A DNA stretch of 64,000 nucleotides from Pseudomonadales bacterium (GCA_028285415.1 JANQPF010000003.1:1-64000); one strand, 5' to 3'; counted from the first letter of the stretch, positions 35,221 to 44,484 are shown. Made by a program: numbers and translations. Notes: generated from the sequence alone by a model not told the origin.

Positions 35221-36048
35221 TCAGCGCCCTCTGAACTCGGGCTTGCGCTTCTCGGCAAACGCGCGAATGGCTTCCCCGGCATCCTCCGTCTGAAAGCTCA
35301 TCACCATGTGTTCCGCCTCCATGGCAAGCGATTCTCTGAGCCCCTGCAGCGCGCCCCGGTTGAGGTTGCGTTTCATGCGCGACAGCGCGACGCCGGGGCC
35401 TTGTGCAAGCCTGCGGGCGTAGCTAAACGCTTCCTGGCGAAACGCATCGTCGGCAAACACCTTGTTGACGAGACCAATCCGCTCGCACTCCTCGGCTGAT
35501 ACCCGCTCTGAGAGGTACATGAGCTCTTTTGCTTTCGCCTGGCCGATCAGTCGGTTGAGAAACCAGCTGGCACCATAGTCGCCAGACAGGCCAATATTGG
35601 CGAAAGCGGTGACCATGAACGCACTGCGGCTGGCCACCCTGAGATCACACGCCAGCGCAATCGAGAATCCCGCACCGGCTGCCGCACCGGGTAAGGCTGC
35701 CACAGTCGGGACTGCAAGCTCATACAGCCTGAGGGTCAACGCTTCCTGTTTGCGTATGAGCTCTGCAACCCGTTCGTCTATGGTTTTTTTCCTGACAGGT
35801 TCATCCGCGTTTGCCGCGCCGCCGCCCATTCCGCTCACGTCTCCACCGGAGCAGAAGGCGTCACCAGTGCCCGTGAGCATGACACAACCCACATCGGGAT
35901 GACTCTCGAGTTCCAGCAGCACTTCGCGCAGGGCGGGCGTCAACGCATCGCTCAAAGAGTTTTTCTTGTGCGGTCGATTGAGGGTCACGGTTGCCACCCG
36001 ATCCTCAACTTCGCACAGCAGTTCCTCGGTGCCGGTATCAATCTGCAT
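35221..36048 (-). CDS. enoyl-CoA hydratase/isomerase family protein
   Basis: 275 residues of the crotonase fold: EVEDRVATVTLNRPHKKNSLSDAL, FCSGGDVSGMGGG for the oxyanion hole, and AAGAGFSIALACDLRVAS. At the catalytic region the sequence is NIGLSGDYGASWFLNRLIG, with Asp rather than the second Glu of true hydratases, like PaaG-type isomerases. Reaction and substrate are uncertain. ATG 36048; no operon partner on its 5' side. Confidence 0.9.
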   Translation of the reverse strand: MQIDTGTEELLCEVEDRVATVTLNRPHKKNSLSDALTPALREVLLELESHPDVGCVMLTGTGDAFCSGGDVSGMGGGAANADEPVRKKTIDERVAELIRKQEALTLRLYELAVPTVAALPGAAAGAGFSIALACDLRVASRSAFMVTAFANIGLSGDYGASWFLNRLIGQAKAKELMYLSERVSAEECERIGLVNKVFADDAFRQEAFSYARRLAQGPGVALSRMKRNLNRGALQGLRESLAMEAEHMVMSFQTEDAGEAIRAFAEKRKPEFRGR

Positions 36049-36298
36049 GGTCTAGCTCCTCCGGAAATATCGGCCAGAGTTTACGCGTCCGCCAATCCGC
36101 GCACAGCGTGCTGCACGCACAAGCCGGTGCACCATTACACTCGCTGGTTGCACTTGTCCGCGACCACCGCCCGTGCGCCAGGACTGTGCGCCGATCCGCT
36201 CGGCAGCGCCTTCGAGACATTCAATTTCGAGGTTTTCACGCAGGCTCAGATTGAGCGCCTCTCCAGCATCATTGGGTCAGGATCGATGCCGGTTACGC
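36049..36298. other. 250-base gap with no supported gene
   Basis: The plus-strand frame running to 36318 encodes a stretch (SAFETFNFEVFTQAQIERL) that looks protein-like but has no start with a ribosome site and runs into the convergent gene. It may be a gene remnant or chance. Nothing else is seen. Confidence 0.3.
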
Positions 36299-36994
36299 TC
36301 AGGCGTGCACAAATCTGATTTTGTCCGGATGCGCTTCGGCAACTCGACCGGGTTTGCCGTCTGCTTCATAGCGGAAGTCGCATTGATGGGCACCGAGCGC
36401 AATGGTGCCGGTGCGTCTCAACCCCTCACCGCGCAGGTCACTCATGACGTCATCGCTCGCGCACATGTACGGCACCAGATCCATGGCGTCGTGTTTGCCG
36501 TACAGGTGGCAAATTGCGCAGGACTTGATGTTGTAGCCATAGTCGAACGCGCCTTCGGATCGGTCGACAACTTCCACTTCAAACTCCCCCGGATGCGTAC
36601 CGGGGCCCTGGAAATCGGCCGCCAGCTCTTCGTCGGTTCGCCCGGGCAGGGGTGAAAGCTCGAGGCGGGCGAGCTGCTCGAGCATCGCTTTGCCGTACGT
36701 ATGGGCATCCACGCCGTGCGTTCTGACTGCCAGATAGGCCGCCAGGTGGAAGGTACAGAAAAAGAGCGCACTCGCCAGCGGGCTTTGCGGCGCGTCGAGA
36801 TAAGCGCTGTCCGGCGCCAACGCTTCGAGCTCCGCGCGTGAGGCGGCGTAGGCGGCGTCAGCGTCGTCGACAACGTCAGCAAGCAGCTCGCGCATGGCAG
36901 CGCGCTGCCCATCGAACATATCGAGTACAACCTGCACCCCTTGTTCTTTCTCTTGTTCTTTCTCTTGTTCTTTCCCTTGTTTTTTGCCTCGCAT
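36299..36994 (-). CDS. L-2-amino-thiazoline-4-carboxylic acid hydrolase-like protein
   Basis: 231 residues. The core resembles the ATC hydrolase family: ADFQGPGTHPGEFEVEVVDR, YNIKSCAICHLYGKHDAMDLVPYMCASDD and GTIALGAHQCDFRYE at the C-terminus. Known members open thiazoline rings to cysteine derivatives, but many relatives are uncharacterised. The N-terminus (MRGKKQGKEQEKEQEKEQ) is a charged low-complexity tract made by a DNA repeat. ATG 36994 has GAGG eight bases upstream, so the tract is probably translated. It lies ten bases after the stop of a VOC gene on the same strand. Confidence 0.75.
   Translation of the reverse strand: MRGKKQGKEQEKEQEKEQGVQVVLDMFDGQRAAMRELLADVVDDADAAYAASRAELEALAPDSAYLDAPQSPLASALFFCTFHLAAYLAVRTHGVDAHTYGKAMLEQLARLELSPLPGRTDEELAADFQGPGTHPGEFEVEVVDRSEGAFDYGYNIKSCAICHLYGKHDAMDLVPYMCASDDVMSDLRGEGLRRTGTIALGAHQCDFRYEADGKPGRVAEAHPDKIRFVHA
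36941..36973. repeat. 12-bp tandem repeat coding KEQE
   Basis: On the minus strand AAAGAACAAGAG occurs 2.75 times without a mismatch, with degenerate flanks (36938-36982). It encodes the KEQEKEQEKEQ tract near the N-terminus of the ATC hydrolase-like protein. Copy-number change in 12-base steps would keep the frame and only alter the tail length. Confidence 0.85.
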
Positions 36995-37004
36995 GATCTT
37001 TACC

Positions 37005-37547
37005 TCAGGCTGAACCCTGCAGTATCAGCTCCTCCAGCGGATCGCCGTTCTCGTACCGGGCGAGCAGTTTCTCGGGATCAAAATCTACGCCGATGGGGTT
37101 CGCCGCGAAAGCCTCGGAGCGCATGAACGCCTGCAGCGCTTCCTTGGTCTCGAGATTTTCGACCTGAAACTCCACGCGGTTGCCATCCGGGTCAGCGTAG
37201 TAGAGCGACGTGGTGAGGCCATGGTTGATTGGCCACACCGGCAGAATGTCGAGCGCCTTCAACCTTTTGTAGGTGGCAAGGAGATCCCCGAGCGACTCGA
37301 GGGTATAGGCAACGTGATCGAGTCCCGGCGCGCCGTCTACCTTTTCCACCGGAGGCACCTGCACCAGCGCCAGGCGATGGTGCTCATCGTCATAGGTCAT
37401 GAAGGCAATCATGTCGTTACCGTGGACAACCTCCATGCCGAGCACCGCGCTGTACCACGCGACCGACGCGTCTTTGTCCGAACAACGCAGGACAAAGTGG
37501 GCAAACTTGGCGGGTTTGACGAGGTCCGGTTCTACCGTTCGCGTCAT
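37005..37547 (-). CDS. VOC-family ring-cleavage/lyase-like protein
   Basis: 180 residues from ATG 37547 behind GAGGGAGAG. The pattern KFAHFVLRCSDKDASVAWYSAVLGMEVVH, GLDHVAYTLESLGDLLATYKRL and DPDGNRVEFQVENLE gives the His, His and Glu metal ligands of extradiol-type VOC proteins. It may be an Fe or Mn dioxygenase or lyase. The ATC hydrolase-like gene follows ten bases downstream, so they may act on related heterocycles. Confidence 0.87.
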   Translation of the reverse strand: MTRTVEPDLVKPAKFAHFVLRCSDKDASVAWYSAVLGMEVVHGNDMIAFMTYDDEHHRLALVQVPPVEKVDGAPGLDHVAYTLESLGDLLATYKRLKALDILPVWPINHGLTTSLYYADPDGNRVEFQVENLETKEALQAFMRSEAFAANPIGVDFDPEKLLARYENGDPLEELILQGSA

Positions 37548-37657
37548 GGCTCTCTCCCTCTGCTCGATTGCCGTCATCTAAGACCCTATTCAAGCAATTT
37601 GCAATCGCGCTTCCGCCCGCCTTTTCGCTAGGATGGGCGGCAGAGGAGGAATACATC

Positions 37658-38431
37658 ATGTCCAAGTTCATCGATTTGTCGGTTGCCATTGAAAACAACG
37701 AGCACACCGATCACCCGGGTGGGAGCCCGCAGGTCACCTACCGCAATCATCAGGAGACCGCCGGTGGATTGGCGCATTTTTTCCCGGGTCTCGAGCCCGG
37801 AGACCTGCCGGACAGCGAAGGCTGGGCCGTCGAGACGATCACGCTCTCGACCCACAACGGCACGCACATGGACGCGCCCTGGCATTTCCACAGCACCACC
37901 AACCATGGCGCGGAGCGGGCGCCCTGCATTGACGAGACGCCCCTGGAATATTGCTTCCAGCCCGGCGTCAAACTCGACTTCCGGCACTTCGAAGACGGCT
38001 ACCTGGTCAGCGCCGCCGACATTGAGGCGGAGCTCGAACGCATCGGTCACGACCTTCAGCCGCTGGACATCGTGCTGGTCAACACCCGGGCGGGCAGCGT
38101 CTACGGTCAGCCCGGCTATGTCGACGCCGGCTGCGGCATGGGTAGAGAAGCCACACTCTATCTGACGGAGCGGGGTGTCAGAGTCGTCGGCACAGATGGC
38201 TGGTCGTGGGATGCGCCGTTCAACCACACGGCCAAGCGCTGGGCTGAGAATCCAGATCCGAGCATGATCTGGGAGGGTCACAAAGCCGGCCGGGAAATTC
38301 CCTACTGGCAGATGGAGAAGCTGCACAACCTCGAGGCGCTGCCGCCTGACGGCTTCACCGTGGCCTGCTTTCCGGTGAAGGTCAAAGGGGCCTCGGCAGG
38401 ATGGACCCGCTGCGTGGCTATCCTGGACTAG
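37658..38431 (+). CDS. cyclase-family (kynurenine formamidase-like) metallohydrolase
   Basis: 257 residues from ATG 37658, AGAGGAGGA upstream. The zinc/manganese signature STHNGTHMDAPWHF is at about residue 65-78, with FIDLSVAIENN at the N-terminus, matching PF04199 cyclases. Family members hydrolyse N-formylkynurenine, isatin or polyketide substrates. The actual substrate is unknown. It is divergent from the VOC/ATC hydrolase pair. Confidence 0.9.
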   Translation: MSKFIDLSVAIENNEHTDHPGGSPQVTYRNHQETAGGLAHFFPGLEPGDLPDSEGWAVETITLSTHNGTHMDAPWHFHSTTNHGAERAPCIDETPLEYCFQPGVKLDFRHFEDGYLVSAADIEAELERIGHDLQPLDIVLVNTRAGSVYGQPGYVDAGCGMGREATLYLTERGVRVVGTDGWSWDAPFNHTAKRWAENPDPSMIWEGHKAGREIPYWQMEKLHNLEALPPDGFTVACFPVKVKGASAGWTRCVAILD

Positions 38432-38432
38432 C

Positions 38433-39035
38433 CTAGTCGACGACGTTGTCACCGCCATCGTCGAGCTGCCCGGGACGCTGCCAGTAGCGAAACTGCGGCG
38501 TCCACTCGCCGTCGCCGAGACCCGCCATGGCAAGCAGGTTCCATGCTGAGCAGTAGATATCGCCCGGCCCGAACACGCACGCGTTCTTGCGTCTGATGAC
38601 GTCACCTTCGCGCGTATAGACCACGGCGCCCGGCATGTTTCCGGCTCCGGCCTGGACGGTCTGCTCCGTGATGTAGCGACCGCCACCGTGAGATGCCAGA
38701 CGGAATCGCCAGCCACGACTGAGCGCAAACCGGCGCTGAACCTCCGGCGCATCTTTCGAGACCAACACCACTGACATGGCTGCTTCGAGATGTGGCAGGA
38801 AGCCGTTGAAGCCATCCGCCCAGAGCGTGCAATAGCGGCAACCTTGTCCCATGTTGTGGATGACAAGCAGCGTGTCACGATCGCCAAAGAGGTCGAGCAG
38901 CGTGGTATCACCCGCTAGGCTTTTCAGAGCAAAGTTGGGAATCTCATCGCCCGGCTCTGCCTGACGCAGCGCATTGAGCTTTGCGGTCAGCTCGAAGATC
39001 TGCGCCTCGAGCACCTGGATTTCCGCATTCGCCAT
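38433..39035 (-). CDS. DUF899-like thioredoxin-fold protein
   Basis: 200 residues. After a short coiled segment (EAQIFELTAKLNAL) comes a peroxiredoxin-like fold: DTLLVIHNMGQGCRYCTLWADGFNG with a CRYC redox pair, VVLVSKDAPEVQRRFALSRGWRF and DIYCSAWNLLAMAGLGDGEW at the end, the DUF899 pattern. It is probably a cytoplasmic thiol protein; no reaction is known. It converges on the cyclase-like gene with one base between stops. Confidence 0.85.
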   Translation of the reverse strand: MANAEIQVLEAQIFELTAKLNALRQAEPGDEIPNFALKSLAGDTTLLDLFGDRDTLLVIHNMGQGCRYCTLWADGFNGFLPHLEAAMSVVLVSKDAPEVQRRFALSRGWRFRLASHGGGRYITEQTVQAGAGNMPGAVVYTREGDVIRRKNACVFGPGDIYCSAWNLLAMAGLGDGEWTPQFRYWQRPGQLDDGGDNVVD

Positions 39036-39143
39036 GGCCCCCCCAAAAAAGGACTCCGGAACGTCCAGCCAATGTATACAAATCAGCATGACGGAGCAAA
39101 AGCGCGGTCTGTTAAGCTGGACGTTTCGTCGACGTAGAGCGCA

Positions 39144-39725
39144 ATGACAAAAGAGTGGCCGGAGCTCGGCAGCCGGGTGTCCCGGCGCGGCAACCGCTTC
39201 ACGCAATGGGTCGGCCGCACCGTTATCCGCACCATGGGTTGGCGGCTGGACGGCGAGTTTCCAGACCGGGCCAAACTGATTGTTGCCGTTGCACCCCACA
39301 CGTCCAACATCGACTTTGTGCTTGCGGCCGCCGTCATCTGGGGCTATCGCCTGAACGCCCGGTTCCTCGCCAAACATACCCTGTTCAAGTTCCCGCTCGG
39401 CAGCATCATGCGGCTGTTCGGCGGCATTCCGGTCGACCGACGCAGCAACCAGGGGCTGGTTGCGCAAATGGCGGCTCACTTCGACGCGAGCGACGGCCTC
39501 ATTCTCGGCATCACCCCGGAGGGAACGCGCAGCCGGGTAAGGGAGTGGCGCAAGGGATTCGCGCAGATCGCCGCCGCCGCCAACGCCTCGGTTGTGCCGA
39601 CCATCGTCAACTATGAGACCCGGGTGGTGAGCTTCGCGCCCGTCATCGACGCGGTTGACGACCCCGACGCAACCCTTGCCGCGGTTAAGGCCGCTGCTGC
39701 AATCGGCGTGGGACGCGCTGGCTAG
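39144..39725 (+). CDS. 1-acyl-sn-glycerol-3-phosphate acyltransferase-like protein
   Basis: 193 residues of the PlsC fold. HTSNID (motif I, HxxxxD) is near residue 53, GGIPVDR is motif II and PEGTRS motif III. It lacks a strong membrane anchor and is shorter than PlsC, so it belongs with the small lysophospholipid acyltransferase-like group. It is likely peripheral on the inner membrane. The next gene starts 52 bases on. Confidence 0.88.
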   Translation: MTKEWPELGSRVSRRGNRFTQWVGRTVIRTMGWRLDGEFPDRAKLIVAVAPHTSNIDFVLAAAVIWGYRLNARFLAKHTLFKFPLGSIMRLFGGIPVDRRSNQGLVAQMAAHFDASDGLILGITPEGTRSRVREWRKGFAQIAAAANASVVPTIVNYETRVVSFAPVIDAVDDPDATLAAVKAAAAIGVGRAG

Positions 39726-39777
39726 ACATCACCCGGCAAATCACGCATGTTGTGCAGCCCCGTACAGGCTCCGCTGA

Positions 39778-41013
39778 ATGGACTCCAAACGCCACGCGCT
39801 CACCTTCGTTACCGTGACGGTCTTCATCGACACCGTTGGATTCGGCGTCATCATGCCGGTGCTGCCGGAATTCCTGATGGAGCTGACCAACCAGGACTTG
39901 TCGTCGACATCGGCCATCGCCGGCTATCTGGTTGCGTTTTATGCCGCTCTGCAATTCCTGTTTGCCCCGGTCATCGGTAACCTCAGCGACCGCTTCGGAC
40001 GCCGCAAGGTACTGCTCGTCTCGCTTGCGGCCTATAGCATCAACTATCTGATCGCGGGGCTGGCGACAGTCCTCTGGGTCCTGTTCCTCGGACGCATTCT
40101 CACCGGCATCACGAGCGCTACCTACGCCACCGCCAACGCCCTCATTGCAGATGTCTCTCCACCGGAGGAACGCGCGCAGAATTTTGGCCTTCTCGGCATG
40201 GCCTTCGGGCTCGGCTTCATCTTCGGCCCCAGCATCGGCGGCGTGCTCGGCGAGTGGGACATTCGCGCGCCGTTTTTCGCCGCCGCCGGGCTTGCGGCGC
40301 TGAACACCCTGTACGGCTTTTTTGTACTCAAGGAGACGTTGCCGGAAAACCAGCGCCGGCCGTTTAACTGGCGCCGTGCCAATCCGCTGGGGATGCTGCT
40401 CCAGGTGCGCCGTTACCCGATCCTCCTGGGCCTGATCGTTGCGATGTTCATCTACAACATCGGCCACCACGTTTACCCGTCGAACTGGAACTTCTACACG
40501 ATCGAAAAGTTCGGCTGGTCGCCGCTCGACGTGGGCCTCTCGATGGGACTGGTCGGTATCCTGATGGCAATCAATCAGGGTTGGCTCATACGCGTGGTGA
40601 TCCCCAGATGGGGCGCGCCGAAAACCGCCTTCGTCGGTTTCCTGGCGGCGTCCGTTGCGTACGTCGGTATCGCCTTTGCGCCGAACTCCATTGCCGTCTA
40701 TCTCTGGTGCATCGTGTCCGCATTTGCCGGTCTGGCCGGGCCGGCGGTCGCCGGTATCATGTCCAACCAGGTGCCCCAGAATGAGCAGGGTGAGCTGCAA
40801 GGTATCAACGCCAGCGTCGGCAGTATCGGCGCCATCATCGGTCCGCTGCTCATGACGCAGAGCTTTACGCTGTTCACATCGGACAACGCACCCGTCTATT
40901 TCCCCGGTATCGCCTTCCTGCTCGCCGCCGGTTTGACGGTCGTTGCGGTCCTGATATTTGCTTACAACGTGCGGGTTCTGGACGTGTCCGATACCGCTGA
41001 TCAGAAAGGCTGA
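39778..41013 (+). CDS. MFS transporter, TetA/DHA1-like
   Basis: 411 residues with twelve membrane segments. Motif A between TM2 and TM3 is [14 protein letters not shown], and the N-terminus [27 protein letters not shown] is like TetA class proteins. It is probably a proton-driven exporter in the inner membrane; a drug substrate is not implied. Gene order with the methyltransferase five bases downstream suggests an operon. Confidence 0.92.
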   Translation: MDSKRHALTFVTVTVFIDTVGFGVIMPVLPEFLMELTNQDLSSTSAIAGYLVAFYAALQFLFAPVIGNLSDRFGRRKVLLVSLAAYSINYLIAGLATVLWVLFLGRILTGITSATYATANALIADVSPPEERAQNFGLLGMAFGLGFIFGPSIGGVLGEWDIRAPFFAAAGLAALNTLYGFFVLKETLPENQRRPFNWRRANPLGMLLQVRRYPILLGLIVAMFIYNIGHHVYPSNWNFYTIEKFGWSPLDVGLSMGLVGILMAINQGWLIRVVIPRWGAPKTAFVGFLAASVAYVGIAFAPNSIAVYLWCIVSAFAGLAGPAVAGIMSNQVPQNEQGELQGINASVGSIGAIIGPLLMTQSFTLFTSDNAPVYFPGIAFLLAAGLTVVAVLIFAYNVRVLDVSDTADQKG

Positions 41014-41018
41014 CCGCA

Positions 41019-41807
41019 ATGTCGGATATCGTCACCCTCAATCGGGAAGCATGGAACAATCAATCCCGGGATGCCACGAGCCCCTGGGTGCAGCCGGTGA
41101 GCGCAGCCGTCATCGCCCGGGCACGTGCGGGTGACTGGGAGGTCATTCTTACGCCAACGCTACCCGTGCCGGCAGCCTGGTTTGGCGACGTGGCGGACAA
41201 GTCGCTGCTTGGGCTCGCTTCCGGAGGCGGTCAGCAGATGCCGGTGCTTGCCGCAGCGGGCGCCCGCGTGACGAGCTTCGACAATTCACCTGAGCAGCTC
41301 TCCCGCGACCGAGACGTGGCTGAGCGCGAGGGGCTGGAGATGCGTTTCGAGCAGGGCGATATGGCAGATCTTTCACGGTTTCCGGACAACAGCTTCGATC
41401 TGATCTTTCATCCCGTGTCGAACGTCTTTTGCGAAGACATCCTGCCGGTATGGCAGGGTTGCTATCGCGTACTGCGTCCGGGCGGTCGCCTGCTGAGCGG
41501 CTTCATGAATCCCTGCTTTTACCTCTTCGATCACGAGGCGATGGAAGCCGGCGCAGCCATGGAGGTGCGCTTCCCGCTGCCGTACAGCGATCCGGAGCAC
41601 CTGAGCACCGAGCAGATCCAGGCGCGCATTGCCGACGGCGAAGCAATCGAATTCAGCCACAGCCTGGATACCCAGATTGGCGGGCAGCTCGAGGCCGGAT
41701 TTACGCTGAACGGGTTCTACGAAGACCGCTGGGACGACGAGGCTACGCCGCTCAACGGTTTCATGCCTACCTCAATGGCGACGCTTGCCGTCAAACCCCC
41801 CGCATGA
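41019..41807 (+). CDS. class I SAM-dependent methyltransferase
   Basis: 262 residues. Motif I is LLGLASGGGQQ (GxGxG-like), then TSFDNSPEQL, MRFEQGDMADLSRFPDNSFDLIFHPVSNVF for motif IV, and YRVLRPGGRLLSGF. It starts with VTLNREAWNNQS, common in small-molecule methyltransferases with an N-terminal cap. The stop overlaps the next ATG (ATGA), so it is coupled to the RidA-like gene. Confidence 0.9.
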   Translation: MSDIVTLNREAWNNQSRDATSPWVQPVSAAVIARARAGDWEVILTPTLPVPAAWFGDVADKSLLGLASGGGQQMPVLAAAGARVTSFDNSPEQLSRDRDVAEREGLEMRFEQGDMADLSRFPDNSFDLIFHPVSNVFCEDILPVWQGCYRVLRPGGRLLSGFMNPCFYLFDHEAMEAGAAMEVRFPLPYSDPEHLSTEQIQARIADGEAIEFSHSLDTQIGGQLEAGFTLNGFYEDRWDDEATPLNGFMPTSMATLAVKPPA

Positions 41808-42187
41808 CCCGGCAGAACTTCACCAGCGGCTCAAGCTTCGAGTCGACCATCGGCTACAGCCGCGCGGTCCGCCATGGCGACATGGTGTTCGTCTCCGGCA
41901 CGACCGGCTACGACTATGCGAGCATGACCATCTCCGACGACGTCATCGAGCAGGCGGAACAGGCGATGCGCAATATCGGCGCGGCGCTGACCGAGGCGGG
42001 TGCCGCGTTCGAAGACGTTGTGTTCGTACGCTACATATTCCCGAGACGCGAGGACTTCGAGCCCTGCTGGCCCGTCTTCCAAAGCTATCTCGGCGACGTC
42101 GGTCCCGCGGCAACGATGATGGTTGCGGGTTTGTTCGAAGAAGACATGCGGCTGGAAATTGAGGTTGTGGCCCGCATCACGCCCTAG
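41804..42187 (+). CDS. RidA/YjgF-family protein lacking the usual arginine
   Basis: 127 residues of the YjgF/Rid fold: GYSRAVRHGDMVFVSGTTGY, QAEQAMRNIGAALTEAGAAFEDVVFVRYIF and PAATMMVAGLFEEDMRLEIEVVARI. RidA proteins that hydrolyse 2-aminoacrylate need an arginine in the PAR segment; here it is PAA, so imine deaminase activity is unlikely. It belongs to one of the Rid groups of unknown function. It starts in the ATGA overlap with the methyltransferase. Confidence 0.85.
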   Translation: MTRQNFTSGSSFESTIGYSRAVRHGDMVFVSGTTGYDYASMTISDDVIEQAEQAMRNIGAALTEAGAAFEDVVFVRYIFPRREDFEPCWPVFQSYLGDVGPAATMMVAGLFEEDMRLEIEVVARITP

Positions 42188-43131
42188 TCTGCCGCGCGGA
42201 ATACCTCCGTGTCCGGGTGGAAGGCATACCAGGCGAACCAATATGCCTGGGTAGCCGCAAGCGGTTCGCCGTCGACGCGAGCTGACGCGGTCTGATGATC
42301 CGGATCCCACTCGAGCACAACCGGCGTATTGCCAACATGATCCGTAAACCTCTTCTGCCCGTGTTTGTCGAGCTCGACGAACGGATAGGCTTTCTTCGCC
42401 GCACCAATCATCACGCCGAGCACCCAGTCCTTGGGATGAAACTCCTTCGGCGCTTCGTGTTCCACCGCGAAATACAGGCGCCGGCTTCTGGCATAGCCGG
42501 GATAGGGATGGACACGGTACGCCGCGCGGAACTTCGGGTGACCCGTCATGACCAGCGAGTGTGGATGCTGCTCCCGCCAGGCAGACCAGCTCGTATGGCT
42601 GAGCGGCAGGCGCGGCAGCGCGGTCCCAACGAGCGGCCCGGCTATGGCGGTTGCCGACATCTGCGACCAGAGCGACTCCGTGTTGCGGTCATACATGAGC
42701 AGGTCGCTGTTGTAGAGCAATCCTGATACGCCGAAGTTGAGGTGGACGCCCGTGCGGACGTTGGTGGCGAACGCCACCCCGCTGCCGCACAGGGGGCAGT
42801 ATGTGACCGTATAGAATTGCTCTCCTTCGCGGTCGTTGACAATTTCGTGCACAGTCAGGTAGCGCACCGGATACGCTCTCGCTGAGCCGTTTACGATCAG
42901 CCCGAGCACCCGCGCGTCATCCTGCAGGCGGGCGTCTTCAGCGTTGACCATACGCGGTCCCGTCAGGGCGACGATACCGTCACGCGGCGGACCGCCGCGC
43001 TCGATTTTGTCGAGCGGCACGCTCGCGTTGTCGAGCGCAAAACCGTTCATGCTGGCGGCAACGGCCGCCCCGTTGCCGGTCACCAGCACGGTCGCAAGCA
43101 GGAGGCGAAACAGGCGCGTGGCTCTACTCAT
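42184..43131 (-). CDS. exported DUF3179 protein
   Basis: 315 residues from ATG 43131, with a signal peptide (RLFRLLLATVLVTGNGAAVAA). The DUF3179 core has VHEIVNDREGEQFYTVTYCPLCGSGVAF, NFGVSGLLYNSDLLMYDRNTESLWSQ and YDLDKHG-like segments. The CPLC pair suggests metal or haem binding, but no function is known. It should be periplasmic. Its end overlaps the convergent RidA-like gene by four bases. Confidence 0.87.
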   Translation of the reverse strand: MSRATRLFRLLLATVLVTGNGAAVAASMNGFALDNASVPLDKIERGGPPRDGIVALTGPRMVNAEDARLQDDARVLGLIVNGSARAYPVRYLTVHEIVNDREGEQFYTVTYCPLCGSGVAFATNVRTGVHLNFGVSGLLYNSDLLMYDRNTESLWSQMSATAIAGPLVGTALPRLPLSHTSWSAWREQHPHSLVMTGHPKFRAAYRVHPYPGYARSRRLYFAVEHEAPKEFHPKDWVLGVMIGAAKKAYPFVELDKHGQKRFTDHVGNTPVVLEWDPDHQTASARVDGEPLAATQAYWFAWYAFHPDTEVFRAAD

Positions 43132-43266
43132 GGGCTCATTGACCGGAATCACGCCGGGAAGTTCGGCATATAAATTCCCATTTTGTTGACGCATTTCCTG
43201 ATCTATAGTGCAGACGGGTCTAGCATGCTTCCCAGCACTTCCGACCATAGCAACACGAGGTCAGCC

Positions 43267-43767
43267 ATGTTCGACAAACGCAAAGAAACCCCCGAGCCCC
43301 CGCCCGAGCCCGCTGCAGTGGCGCCCAGCACCCCGAAGGAATTTACCAGCAGGAGTAGCGCAGTGATTGGCAAGACCATCAACATCAAAGGCACCATCAG
43401 CGGTGATGAGAACTTGATCATCGAAGGCACGGTGGATGGTTCCGTCGACCTGCCCCAGCACGATCTGACGATCGGCGAATCTGGCAAGGTGACTGCCGAT
43501 CTGGACGCCAAAGTGGTGAAAATCGACGGCGAGGTCACCGGCGACATCAGCGGCGGCGAGAAAGTTATCGTCTCCAAGTCCGGCAGCGTACGCGGCAACA
43601 TCGTTGCACCGCGCGTTACCCTGGAAGACGGCGCCAAGTTCAAGGGCAGCATCGATATGGACCCCAGCGACAGCAAGTCCACTGCGAGCACGCCCAAGCC
43701 GACGCTGACGTCTTCTACCAGCGCCGAGCCGAAGGGAACGAAGGACCTGGATAAAGCCGCAGGCTGA
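43267..43767 (+). CDS. bactofilin
   Basis: 166 residues. A proline-rich head (ETPEPPPEPAAVAPSTP) precedes the right-handed beta-helix core of ~100 residues (SAVIGKTINIKGTISGDENLIIEGTVDGSV repeated in pattern), then a Ser/Thr/Lys tail. Bactofilins polymerise without nucleotide and scaffold cell shape or envelope sites. ATG 43267 follows GAGG. No peptidase or stalk genes are adjacent. Confidence 0.92.
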   Translation: MFDKRKETPEPPPEPAAVAPSTPKEFTSRSSAVIGKTINIKGTISGDENLIIEGTVDGSVDLPQHDLTIGESGKVTADLDAKVVKIDGEVTGDISGGEKVIVSKSGSVRGNIVAPRVTLEDGAKFKGSIDMDPSDSKSTASTPKPTLTSSTSAEPKGTKDLDKAAG

Positions 43768-43790
43768 CCTATCACGCGGGGAGGAGGAAT

Positions 43791-44384
43791 GTGAGCGAAG
43801 CACAAGGGCAAGGCCCTGGCCTCGTTTACAGCCGCCTCCTGCCTGAACTCTTCGCCGGCTATGAAGACGGCGAACCTTTGACCGTTCTGGATCTCGGCAC
43901 GGGTTCCTCCAGCACGGTTGCGTTCCTCAGCCGCTTCAAGGTGAGGATTTTCTTCGCCGATCTGCTCGAGCATCCGACGTCGTTACGTCCGGGTGACGAC
44001 CCGAATCCACTGGGCCTGCAGCACGCCATCGCGCGCCAGCTCGCGCTGCCCGAAGACGCCATGCTCGATGTCGTGCTGCTCTGGGATTACCTGCACTACA
44101 TCGAGCTCGAAACCATCGAAGCCCTGTCGGCGGTGCTCCTGCCGCGCCTGCACAGAAACAGCCGCGGCTACGGATTCGGTGCGCTGCACGGCCGTAAACC
44201 CGCGGACGCGAACCGCTACGGGATCGCCGACCGTGACCACCTGCTTGCGCAGCCGACCGACCAGGAACCGCAGTACTACGCCCATTCCCAGCAGCGTCTG
44301 AGTGAGCACTTTGCGGCACTGCGCATCGCCCGCGGTACGCTGCTGCGCGAAGGGCGGCTGGAGCTGTTGTTCGACTCCCCCTGA
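43791..44384 (+). CDS. putative methyltransferase-fold protein
   Basis: 197 residues from GTG behind GGGGAGGAGG. LTVLDLGTGSSSTVAFL looks like motif I and MLDVVLLWDYLHYIELETI like motif IV of a SAM-dependent methyltransferase, but the other motifs are weak. It follows the bactofilin gene by 23 bases, so it may be co-transcribed. Substrate and activity unknown. Confidence 0.65.
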   Translation: MSEAQGQGPGLVYSRLLPELFAGYEDGEPLTVLDLGTGSSSTVAFLSRFKVRIFFADLLEHPTSLRPGDDPNPLGLQHAIARQLALPEDAMLDVVLLWDYLHYIELETIEALSAVLLPRLHRNSRGYGFGALHGRKPADANRYGIADRDHLLAQPTDQEPQYYAHSQQRLSEHFAALRIARGTLLREGRLELLFDSP

Positions 44385-44422
44385 AGGCCGGCTGAAGAGC
44401 TGCCAAATACGTTGTCAGGCGT

Positions 44423-44451
44423 TATACTTTCTGCAGCAACTCGTGGGTTGC
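44423..44451 (+). promoter_or_regulatory. putative promoter and operator of the ArsR-type gene
   Basis: A TATACT -10-like box at 44423-44428 is followed by an inverted repeat GCAAC (44436-44440) and GTTGC (44447-44451) with TGCA on both outer sides. This places a dyad over the expected transcription start, 34 bases before the ArsR-type gene start, as in autoregulated ArsR operons. The -35 is weak. Confidence 0.4.
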
Positions 44452-44484
44452 ACTGCACTGGGGGGTGCTTTGAGGTAAGTCAAC

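Noticed and set aside
36109-36318. Plus-strand frame ending SAFETFNFEVFTQAQIERL...
   Set aside because: Protein-like composition but no start with a ribosome site, and it overlaps a well-supported convergent gene.
39685-41019. Minus-strand frame of 444 codons
   Set aside because: Shadow of the MFS transporter, with charged low-complexity translation.
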